DNA of 64,000 bases from positions 558,001-622,000 of the forward strand of contig JAOWBW010000424.1 of the NCBI GenBank assembly GCA_026119855.1. The letters run 5' to 3'. Within the stretch, counting starts at the first letter, position 1; each line of letters starts with the position of its first letter. This DNA is from Campanula takesimana. Taxonomy: Eukaryota > Streptophyta > Magnoliopsida > Asterales > Campanulaceae. Below are positions 54,970 to 64,000 of this stretch, piece after piece. The notes under the pieces were generated by a model. That model was not told the DNA's origin and did not search any database. It saw only the letters and a list, made by a program, of their open reading frames with translations. The position numbers and the translations under genes are program-made.

Positions 54970-57770
54970 TTGGTACGCATCTACCGAGATTCAGCAAACC
55001 GGCTAGTTCGTGAATTAATCACTCCAGCAGCTCCGACAGCATCAATGGCCGGCTGCTCCAACACCGACAACACCATGTCTCTTGAGCAACTCTCAGCTAT
55101 GGCCCAACTTCTCCAAGATCAAGTCTCCACTCTCAACAAAGAGTCCCAAAGCAAATATGATCTTTGGCAATCCCACCTCGACAATCAAAGGGAGGCTCAT
55201 GAAGCCAAGATGGACCAAATGAAGGCCAAGCTCACCAAGATCTCCAATGGTAAAGGCAAAGAGGACAATGAAGAGTCCGAGTGGACCAAAGGCTTGTTTG
55301 AAAGCCCTTATGTTAGTGCCCGTATCAAGAAAATAGGGGAACCGAGCACCGACAACAATGAGCACAAGATAGTTGATTCAATTATGGCTTACATAGATCA
55401 ACATTTCAACGGTCTCAACATGGGGAAAGGCTCCGACACAAGCCTTTATCAGTCATCTATTCTCATGAGCACAATGGCCACTCTCCCCGACATCAGCAAG
55501 TTTAAGGGCAACTCTTGTCCCATGGCTCACATTGAAACTTACATATGGGATATGGTTCCGAAGAAGGTCTCTCCAAAAGTGATGGCACAATGCTTCCCTC
55601 TTACTCTCGAGGGGGCGGCAAAAGATTGGTATGCAACTCTCCCGCTCACAGTCCGTCTCGATTGGGATACTGCCATGCTTGCCTTCAAAAGTCAATACCA
55701 AGGCAACACCACTCATCGCCCGACCAAGAAAGAGCTCGAGAACACCACCTAAAGGGACAATGAGTCCTTTATTGACTTCACAAGGAGGTGGAATGACAAG
55801 CTTGCTGAAATTGTTGAGAGGCCTAACAATAAGGAGCAAATGGACATCTTCCTCAAGTGTCTAAAGATTAATCTCCGCACCCACCTAAGTGGAGCTTGCT
55901 ATGCAGATTTTTCTCAAATGTATGAGGCAGGGGTCCGAATGGACAACTTGCTCAAGGAGATCAAGAAAACTGCTCCTAGTTTCCGCTACAAGGCCGCCTC
56001 CAACTCAACTAAGGAGGCTTCAGTTAATGCCATCTGTTGGGTATGCCCACTTATATCTCAGTTTCAATGTAATAGGATTGATTAGATTTGATTGATCCAT
56101 CACCTATGTTTTAGTTCATAACTTTAGACCCACATGTAAAAGTATTTATACTTCATTTTTTAGGCTGTCTATTGTAATAGAATACGCTTAGGAATAGGGC
56201 AAAAAGATCAAGATTCATGAAAAATCAAAAAGTTCAGTTGAGCTACGCGCCATGCGCCCCTTCATGCCATGCGCCTTGCGCCCTCCAAGCGCACGCATAT
56301 GGCCTCACGCCTTAATGATCCACGCGTTTTGTTACGCGCCTTAAATGGACCATGCGCTCTAATGGCTCAGCGCGCCTCATCATTGTTGATTTAACACTCA
56401 GTGATTTATTAAAGATTCGAAGACTTGAAGAGATTCAAAATACGCCAATGATCCAACGGTGGTTAAATAACACGTATGCACCCGCATCTAAGGACACCTG
56501 TCCATAACGGTCATATTTGTGTTATGTGTCTAATGGCTATAAAAGGACATACGCTCCACTCAATGAGCGACAGCACATCCGTCCTTTTTCTGACTCACCA
56601 AAGATTTCCAACGGCTAGTTTTTTGGGCTCTACTATAAATACCCCATAACTTCAACCATTTGAAGTTGCTAAGCATTTCAAGAATTTCTCTCTCAAGCAT
56701 TTGTTGAAGATTTGAAGATTGCCTTTGTTATTTCCAGAATTCTCAAGAACATCTTCATACCTTCATCCTTAGCCCAGATCCTCAAGCAAAATCAATTTAG
56801 TTTTCTTGTGCTCTCAATCTTAATGATCTAAATAGCCTTGAATATAAAACCACACACACACCTCTTTAAGTTTGATCACTTAGATCTTTCTTTAAGAGAT
56901 ACACCGGTTATTGTCTAGGATTTGTTCTTTCATAGATATAGATCTTGAGTTAGCGTATAAGCTCAAATGATTGTAATTTGTAACACTCTCTCATTATAAA
57001 AGATCTCCATTAGAAATCCAAGACTAACCATCTTGGTAGAGGACGTAGATCTTTCACCGATCGAACCTCTCCAAATAGCGCGTACTCATTTACTGCTATT
57101 TCCTTTCAAGTTCATATCATATCTAACTATTTGTTTGTTTATTCATTGTAGATTGATTGATTGAACTATGTTGTGTTTGTTATATCATTTGCCTTAGTTT
57201 CTTATTTCACCCACTTTGAGCCAAAATACTTAGAGTGTGTGTGCGCCCCCTTTATCATACTTTGCGCCTATTTATATTACTAAATTCCGCTGTGCATTCC
57301 ACTCACTCACTTAGGCGCATATCATAACGCTTATTTGATAAAGTGCGCATTTGCAATTGAGTTTATCAAGGGTACGAAAAGAATTTTAACAGCTATTCAC
57401 CGCCCCCTCTAGCTATTTTTCATACCCTTGTTGCCCTTTGGGACCAACACCGTCACTGCTGACAATGGGAATTACAAGAAGGTTCCTCTGCCCCAAGGCA
57501 AAAAGTTTCAAGATGATCGTGTCTACACTCCTCTCCAAGGCATGACTCTCACTGAGGCCTTTGAAGCTCTCAAGGCCAAGGGGCAAGTTACTTCTCTCCA
57601 AGGGTATAAACCCAAGATGATGTGTCCCAACCATGCCCATCACAAATGGTGTGACTATTACCAACACAGTGGCCATCTTACCGAGGAATGCTTTGTCCTC
57701 CGCAACGTCATCTAAGACCTCATCGATAAAAAGGAATTCATAGTTCCTAATGGTAGTGATGTCCATGTAA
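54970..57770 (+). pseudogene. Gypsy gag, broken by stops and an LTR insertion
   Basis: First part 54970-56034: a coiled Gln/Lys-rich region, then the retrotransposon gag core (ISKFKGNSCPMAHIETYIWD through EGAAKDWYATLP), with a stop at 55750-55752 where homologues are expected to have Gln. The frame resumes to MDNLLKEIKKTAPS and is cut by an insertion at 56035. It restarts at about 57428 and carries a zinc-knuckle-like segment (CDYYQHSGHLTEECF) before another stop at 57713-57715. Gag would package element RNA in virus-like particles. It cannot be made here. Confidence 0.85.
56035..57427 (+). mobile_element. LTR-like insertion in Gypsy gag
   Basis: Starts TGTTGGGTATGCCCAC and ends near CTAGCTATTTTTCATACCC. 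It contains GCGC-rich words (56244-56380), TATA boxes CTATAAAAGG (56537-56546) and CTATAAATA (about 56633-56641), and the CTATTCACCGCCCCCTCTAG string common at the ends of some Copia LTRs. It splits the gag frame. No exact TSD was found, so borders are approximate and it may be a truncated solo LTR. Confidence 0.6.
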
Positions 57771-59200
57771 TAGAGTTAGGTGAGTTTGAGGAGACCACTT
57801 ATTCAATCCCAATTGTGAATAAGGGCTCTAAAGTTATGAATACAATTGATAATTCTTACTACGTTGTGACTTATGATGAGGTAATGAGGGAAGTCCTAGA
57901 AAATAGGAAAAAGAAGCAAAACGGGAATGTCAACATGCTAACTCGATCCGGACGAGTCATAGCAAGCAACCCCACTACTTCTGCACCAAGCACCTCTTCT
58001 CAAAGATCTCAAACTCGCGACACTCCCGAAGACCCTTTACTGGTTCAACTCAAGAAAACTCAAGCCAATATATCCATTTGGGACCTCATAGCGTCCTCAA
58101 AGAAGCACCGAGATCTTGCCATCAGCAATCTCGATGATACATCAGTCTCTCCTGATACAACTCCCGAGGACCTTACTGCAATGATAGGCCACATATATTT
58201 TGGCAATGTCATCACTTTTGCCGATATGGACCTCCCACCATTTAGGTCCGATCACAATGAGGCCATCTATCTCAAAGTAAGAGCAAGTAAGAGACCTATT
58301 TCAAGAGTCTTGGTTGATGGGAGTTCCACACTCAACTTAATGCCTGGCCGAATCATGGGCATACTGGGGCTTAAGAGTTCAGATCTAAAGCCTTCTACTC
58401 AAGTAATCTGAGGTTACGACAGCACGGCCCGCACAGTCATGGGTATGGTAGAAGTGGACATTGAATTTGGGAGCATGGTTATGTCCGTCCCGTTTCAAGT
58501 GCTCGATGTACCTTCCTCATTCAATTTTCTCTTGGGCCGACCATGGATACACAGTTCTAATGCCGTCCCTTCAACCCTCCATCAGTGTGTCAAATTCAGA
58601 AATGGGGATGAAATAATGACCGTCATGGCAGAAAACGTCACTATCCACAGAAATGGGGAACCCGTTCATTAAGTTCAACATGGTTTAGAAGACTCCACCC
58701 TCTCCGGTGTCTCAATCAACGCCACCGACAAAGAAGGGGGAAACGGATCATGGACCCTCGGTAATCACAAAGTCCTCCGCATGATGAGGAATATGAACTA
58801 CTTCCCTGGTTTAGGCCTAGGGAAATATCAACAAGGGAGAAAGCAACCTGTAGAGGTCCCATTTTTTAAGAACAAGTTCGGTTTGGGATATGAGCCTTCC
58901 AAAGACGACTTGAAATACGAGTAAGCCATCAAGAATGAAAAGGCCCGAGCTCGCAGGGAAGGCCGTTACTATGAGATCCCCAATTTGAGGCCTTACCGCA
59001 AGACACTAAATGGCTACTTTGTCCGCCAGGGGGAGGATGTCCCGTACATAATTTTCCCAAGCCATGGATCAATAGTAAGGGTATCAGAAAGCCCAGTCTT
59101 GAAGTCTTTGCCGATTGTGAAATTCAGAAGTACAAAGAGGAACCAACTCCTCTATCACCCCGAGAATGGTGGGGGAAGAAAGTGAGCCTATCACCGAGGT
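57716..59200 (+). pseudogene. Gypsy protease and linker region
   Basis: 57815-58411 ends in the retroviral-type aspartic protease start RVLVDGSSTLNLMP (catalytic D in VDGS). 58439-58672 completes the fold (FNFLLGRPWIH). 58676-59185 is the G-rich linker typical of Tat elements (GLGLGKYQQGRKQ ... NKFGLGYEP, then LNGYFVRQGEDVPY). Stops at 58409, 58670 and 58922 fit CGA or CAA codons changed to stop. A frameshift near 59150 follows. Confidence 0.8.
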
Positions 59201-59689
59201 CAAGCCGAGCTCCGAGCCGATAACAACTGGTATTCAACAAAGGGACCCATGGTATCCGAGGAATTCTTGATCAAGAAAATGTGTTGCATTCCGTGCAAGG
59301 TTACAAAGGAGGACTTATTAACATTCACTTTCGAGTCCGAGAGTGTTTCCGACACCCTCACCCAAGAGGATATGGAGGCAATAGCCGAGCGTGTGTTCCC
59401 TTTCTTTGCTAATGAAAAGTTTGATCTTTCTGAGTACCCCGGGATTGCAAACATCATGAATGATGAATTAACTAATAATGAATTTAACAAACTAGTTAAT
59501 AACGATTCAAATAATGATGAAATAGACCACGAAAATAAAACATACTTAAATGAACTTGCTCAACAGGTCCGTAGTCGTGGTGAAAATGGTCAAGGGGCTG
59601 ACGAAGAATTGCATGTTGTTAATCTGGGTACCGATGAGGATCCAAAAGAACCAAAATCGGAAGTTTCTTCAAGGGGGAAGAGAAAGACA

Positions 59690-61165
59690 GATTGACTGCA
59701 CTGCTCAAAGAATTTTTGGATGTATTTGCATGGTCATGTAAAGACATGCCGGGTTTAGACAGAAAGGTCGCTGAGCACAGGATTCCGATCAGAGACGATG
59801 CTAAGCCAGTTAAGTAGAAACTCAGAAAGATCAAGCTAGAATGGTCTCTACAAGTCAAAGAAGAGATAGAGAAGCTTCTCAGTGTGGGCTTCATCAAAGT
59901 CATTGAGTATCCGACGTGGCTAGCCAATATGGTGACAGTCAGAAAGGCTAACGACAAGGTCCGTGTTTGGGTGGATTTCCGGGATTTGAACAAAGCTTCT
60001 CCAAATGATGACTTTCCACTACCCAACATTGACATGCTAGTCGATTCCACTGCTGCCTACGAGGTCCACTCATTTGTGGACGGGTTTGATGGGTATAATC
60101 AGATTCTTATGTCCAAGGAGGATCAACACAAGACTGCTTTCACAACACCGTGGGGAACCTTTTGCTACACAGTCATGCCAGTTGGGTTGAGGAACGTTGG
60201 GGCTACTTATCAAAGGGCGGTGACAGACTTGTTCCACGACATGATTCACAAAGAAATTGAGGTCTATGTGGACGACATGATCATCCATTCAAAAGGGATC
60301 GACGGTCAGCACTTGATCGACCTCCGCAAGTTTTTTGAAAGGCTTCGACAACACAAAATGAGGCTCAATCCCGCAAAGTGCACTTTCGGGGTTATCCGAG
60401 GCAAAGTTCTTGGCTATATGGTCACAGAAAGGGGAATTGAAGCAGATCCCTCGAAAATCAAGGCAATCATTGACATGCCTCCTCCGAAGACACAGAAGGA
60501 AATCAAAGGTTTCATGGGAAGACTTTAGTATATCAGTCGGTTTGTACACCAACTCACTTCCATGTGTGAGCCAATCTTCAAGTTACTTAAGAATAATGTG
60601 GCTCTAGAGTGGACCGACGCTTGCCAGGAAGCTTTCGACCAATTGAAGCACTATTTGACATGCCCTCCAGTTCTTGTTCCACCGCACAAGGAGAAGCCCC
60701 TCTTGCTCTACCTCACAGTGAATGATGAAGCCCTAGGGGCTATGCTAGCACAAGAGCAACAAGACTCCACAAAAGAGAATGCCATTTATTTTGTCAGTCG
60801 CCGATTTCAAGGAGGCGAAACGAACTACTCCGTCTTGGAGAAGTCATGTGCAGCACTGGTTTGGGTCACTCAAAAGCTCAAACACTACATGGAAGCCTTT
60901 CCAATCAAGCTAGTAGTAAAGGTGGACCCGCTCCGCTACATCTTCGAGAAGCCTTTCATGTCAACAAGGATAGCTAAGTGGTATTTCATGCTCACTGGCA
61001 ATGATATCACTTACGTCACACTCAAATCCATCAGGGGGAAAGTGTTCAGTGATCAGCTTGCTGAATTTCCGTGTGACGAAGTGAAGGGGGAAGACTTACA
61101 ATTTCCCGATGAGCACTTGATTTGCACTACAACCGAGGAAAATAAGTGGAAACTTTCTTGCGATG
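59690..61165 (+). pseudogene. Gypsy reverse transcriptase and RNase H
   Basis: RT motifs in order: VWVDFRDLNKASPNDDFPLP, MPVGLRNVGATYQR, and the active site YVDDMIIHSK near 60267-60296. RNase H follows from about 60562 (SMCEPIFKLLK ... ALGAMLAQEQ ... NYSVLEKSCAALVW). In-frame TAG codons at 59815-59817 and 60526-60528 stand where Gln is conserved (the second in GRL-x-YISRF). Non-functional. The frame continues to the solo LTR insertion at 61166. Confidence 0.9.
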
Positions 61166-62668
61166 TGTAAGTACCCCAATCTGAAATCGACCAACTTAGA
61201 GGAATTCTTAGTACCATTCAGGGATAAACTGATAGGCTGGGACCTCACTAGGATAAACTAAAAATTCCAGGACTACTCTGGAATTAAAATTGGAAAAATC
61301 CAGAAGCTCGCCATGCTGAGCCGTACGGATGGTTTGGACGCGGGAAGGGACTAGCCGTACGGCTTGTTTAGGCACCTTCAGTCCCTATAAATTGAGACCC
61401 TTGCTAATCATTTCAGGGGGGAGAAACATAGTTTTATAGGTGAAACTCTGTAGAAATACAATCAGAGAGAGAGACCACCAAATACTTGAGTGAAAAGAGA
61501 GGAAGATAGGCCATAACCACCATAGGTGAAGCCTCCTTCTCCCCATCTTCTCTCCATCTCAAACTCTTTTGTTCTTGTTCATGTTATTTATTTACTTGCA
61601 TTTCAAGCCTTGCCCTTGTCAAGCACCTTTATATTGCAAGTCTTGTCCTTTCAAGCACCTTATATTCTTGTTATATGTATCTTGGAATCAAATCATGAGA
61701 TGATTCAAGGTGCCTTCACATCCATGTATGTGATAAAGGGTTAAAACCTAAAGAAGATCATGATTTCTTAATTTCTTGTATTTAAATAGCTTGATGATCC
61801 ATTTTTATGGTGAAAGTATGCATCTTTATGTCAATATTGTTCATATTTGGCCATGATGATCATGTTGGGTGATAAAGTTCCAATCTTTATCATCCCAACC
61901 TTGATTTAGCCCAAAATCCCACATTTGGGTTATAAAGATTCAATCTTTATGCCATTTTGTTGTCCCTAAAGGTTTAATCTTGATGAAGATCCCATTTTGA
62001 TGGTAAAGTTTGCATCTTTACTCATCAAAATGGCCATCTTGGCTCAAAGGCCACTTTCATCACCTTTTCTAATTTTTCTCCAATGATTGCCTCAATCACA
62101 CCCAAGTCCATGTATTTGGGGTCCATTTAGTGATTAATGAGCATAGGAATGATGTCAATCAAAGCTTGTTTGTTAAAATGCAAACTGAAAATAAACAGTT
62201 CAGTCCAGTTTCAGCAGGATGCTCTGTTTCTGCCTGAAACTGGACACTTTCTGGACAAACTATAAAATCCCCGGGAAGACCTTGCATAGCCGTACGACTG
62301 AGTTGGGTCAGAAGGACGATTTTTATTTTCTGCCTTATTTTGTCAAGATCTGTACAAATGAACCCCTTTTGTTCTGTTAAAATCGATAACCAGTTAAATT
62401 CGCAGTTTTTTCGTTAAATACACACACACACACATGCACTTTTCGTTAACAAACACAAGGGAGACTCAACTTTGTCCGAGGTGGCTTGGGTGACGTAAAA
62501 CTCTTCCCAAGCCGTAACCTGACCTCCGAACTCATAAATCTCTAACCATTTTCATTTGTTGGGTTAAAAGTTAACAAATGTGGCGACTCCGTTAAGTTTG
62601 TGAAGTTACACGTGTTTGGCTTTTCTTCCTCGAACAAACCCGTTTCGCCCCGAGGGGGGATCCTTACA
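61166..62668 (+). mobile_element. solo LTR with 5-bp TSD, inside Gypsy RNase H
   Basis: TGTAAGTACCCCAATC ... GGGGGGATCCTTACA, 1,503 bp, flanked by CGATG at 61161-61165 and 62669-62673. The host frame reads straight through when the LTR and one TSD are ignored. Contains CCGTACGG palindromes (61321-61328, 61353-61364), a TATA box CTATAAATT (61385-61393) and a third CCGTACG copy (62288-62299). No internal retroelement sequence, so it is a recombined solo LTR. Confidence 0.9.
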
Positions 62669-62673
62669 CGATG

Positions 62674-63270
62674 GCATAGCCAATAAGCACGGTTATGGGA
62701 TAAGAATGTTGCTTGTAGATCCAATGGACATCTACACGCCAATTGCAATCCGTCTTGAATTCGAAGCTACCAACAACATTGCCGAATATGAGGCATGTAT
62801 AGCGGGGCTAGAAGCAGCACTAGAAAGAAATGTCACAGAGCTAGAAGTATTCAGTGACTCCCTGCTCCTTATCAATCAGATATCGGGTAAATGGCGAATC
62901 CAAGACCCGACCCTCCAACAGTATGGTCAACACCTCGAGGAATTGGTTGAACAGTTCCAAGACATCACGTTCAATTATTTGCCGAGGGACAAGAACCGCT
63001 TTGCCGATGCTTTAGCCACCATAGCCTCACTGGTTGAGATGCCAAAAGGAAAGATGGTGAAGCCCTTCAAAATTACAAGAAGGACTAGTCCGGCATACTG
63101 TATGAGCATTGAGATCAATGAAGTCCAGGATAACCCCCCGTGGTACACAGACATCATGAACTTTCTCAACAATGGCACCTTCCCCAAGAACAGCAATGGG
63201 AAGTCTCGAGTAGCATTACAAAAGCTAGCTACGAGATATGTATTGATCGGGAACCGGATATACAAGAGAC
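62674..63270 (+). pseudogene. Gypsy archaeal-type RNase H (aRNH), split gene 3' part
   Basis: Continues the frame cut at 61165: ANKHGYGIRMLL, then FEATNNIAEYEACIAGLEAAL, ELEVFSDSLLLINQISGKW and YLPRDKNRFADALATIASL. These are the E and D motifs of the additional RNase H of Tat-lineage elements. The part to the left of the solo LTR ends in KWKLSCD. The following linker (YVLIGNRIYKR) is cut at 63271 by a Copia LTR. An apparent start at 62616 lies in the solo LTR and is an artefact. Confidence 0.88.
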
Positions 63271-64000
63271 TGTTGGTGTTGTATGCTCTAGGCACGTTAT
63301 GAGAACGATTAATGTTGTCTGTTTATTATGTTTTAATAAAGATATTGAAGTTTGATTATTATATCTTTTGCATGTTTATTATAATAATCCCCGTCCCTGA
63401 TAATTATGATTAATTGTTAGTATAAGTTTAATAGATAATCATATGATGATTATGGTGTATGAGATACAATTAAACTTATGGGTATTTGTTGGAGAACAAA
63501 TACTGGACTGACCCATATGAGATTTATGTCATGGTCACAATGTCATAATTAAGTCTCATATAGTTATATTACTGGAATCTTTTAGACCTGAGATTATCAC
63601 AGTCTTCCACCTGATGAACATTACTTTTGACATATTCAAACGTTACCCCTAACCGGGTAGCTATAAAGAATATAATTGGCGTAATCGGATTCATGTAGGG
63701 AAAGGTAATAAATCTAGATGGGATTTGTTCCTCGTAAAGAGAGATGTCAAGCTCTGGCCACTCGATGAATGGTATTGATGAAATGCATGGCCGTGCTCAA
63801 ATATGATTTGTACTATCAATACATTCGGGATCGAGAAAGCATTGAACATTGTAAGTTGACCATTGACCATGGCTTACGTTCAATAGACATCGTGAACAAA
63901 GAGATTGTAATATGTTCTATAATGGATTCACGAACTTTAACAAGTTATATTAATTGGGTAATCATGATGGCTTGCTAGAGTCCGCTCATGATTCATGGGT
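63271..64000 (+). mobile_element. Copia LTR, related to the 21609 element, runs off window
   Basis: Starts TGTTGGTGTTGTATGCTCTA and follows the 21609 LTR in order (GGCACG, TAATCCCCGTCCCTGA, GAGATTTATGTCATGGTC, AGTCTTCCACCTGATGA, GAGAGATGTCAAGCTC, ATTCGGGATCGAGAAAGCAT). It is clearly diverged, so a different subfamily or an older copy. Inserted into the Gypsy element; the left target bases would be GAGAC. Confidence 0.85.

Larger units (their letters stand above)
52765..63270 (+). mobile_element. Ty3/Gypsy retrotransposon, Tat lineage, disrupted and incomplete
   Basis: 5' LTR 52765-53727, then a primer-binding site, a leader of about 1.2 kb, and gag, protease, RT, RNase H and an additional archaeal-type RNase H. 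The extra RNase H after RT-RNase H marks the Tat lineage (Ogre/Retand relatives). Three other elements interrupt or end it: an LTR-like insert at 56035-57427, a solo LTR at 61166-62668 and a Copia LTR from 63271. Coding frames hold at least seven premature stops and several shifts. Integrase and the 3' LTR are not in the window. Confidence 0.9.

Noticed and set aside
56035..57427. A clean TSD for the LTR-like insert in gag
   Set aside because: The bases next to both apparent ends do not repeat; I kept the insertion call but not a defined target duplication.
1..64000. tRNA or rRNA genes
   Set aside because: Only SINE-derived promoter boxes and retroelement primer-site words were seen; no cloverleaf or rRNA sequence was recognised.

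Overview
This is nuclear genomic DNA from a flowering plant, almost certainly a eudicot. The evidence is long genes with GT-AG introns, plant-specific families (a SERK receptor kinase), and plant-type transposons: Stowaway-like MITEs, an Au-type SINE, Mutator-like, hAT-like, Copia and Tat-lineage Gypsy elements. I cannot name the species from sequence alone.

Three host genes are clear. RAE1 (mRNA export/nuclear pore WD40 protein, + strand, 7464-17442) can be read through 11 exons to 347 aa. An intronless CAF1 deadenylase lies at 37543-38406 (+). A SERK-type leucine-rich-repeat receptor kinase lies at 39471-48281 (- strand) and can be read through 11 exons to 617 aa. CAF1 and SERK are convergent, with about 1.1 kb between their stop codons. 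The genes do not form a pathway. There is no operon-like logic here.

Most of the rest is layered transposons. 1-7.0 kb: AT-rich DNA with a 918-bp Mutator-like element (9-bp TSD), an Emigrant-like element, a second long inverted-repeat element and a possible gene relic. 7-17.4 kb: RAE1, whose introns hold two SINE traces, a hAT-like element and MITEs. 17.5-21.5 kb: MITEs, one with a hAT insertion, and a tandem-repeat foldback element. 21.6-32.5 kb: a Mutator-like element split by an 8.3-kb Copia element that has complete LTRs but ruined genes. 32.5-35.4 kb: further repeat-array elements. 39-48 kb: SERK, with seven or more MITEs and two hAT elements in its introns. 48.9-50.6 kb: another Mutator-like element (10-bp TSD). 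50.7-52.8 kb: a run of MITEs. 52.8 kb to at least 63.27 kb: a Tat-type Gypsy element, broken by one LTR-like insertion in gag, one solo LTR in the archaeal-type RNase H, and a Copia LTR running off the window end.

I found no clearly new protein system. The observations most worth checking are: (a) GC-rich palindromes clustered upstream of the TATA box in four unrelated LTRs; (b) two different hAT elements inserted at the same 8-bp internal site of two Stowaway-type MITEs; (c) a young-looking Copia insertion whose coding region was probably already dead when it moved; (d) premature stops in the Gypsy element that all fit C-to-T changes; and (e) inverted-repeat elements carrying short tandem arrays and exon-like GC-rich inserts.
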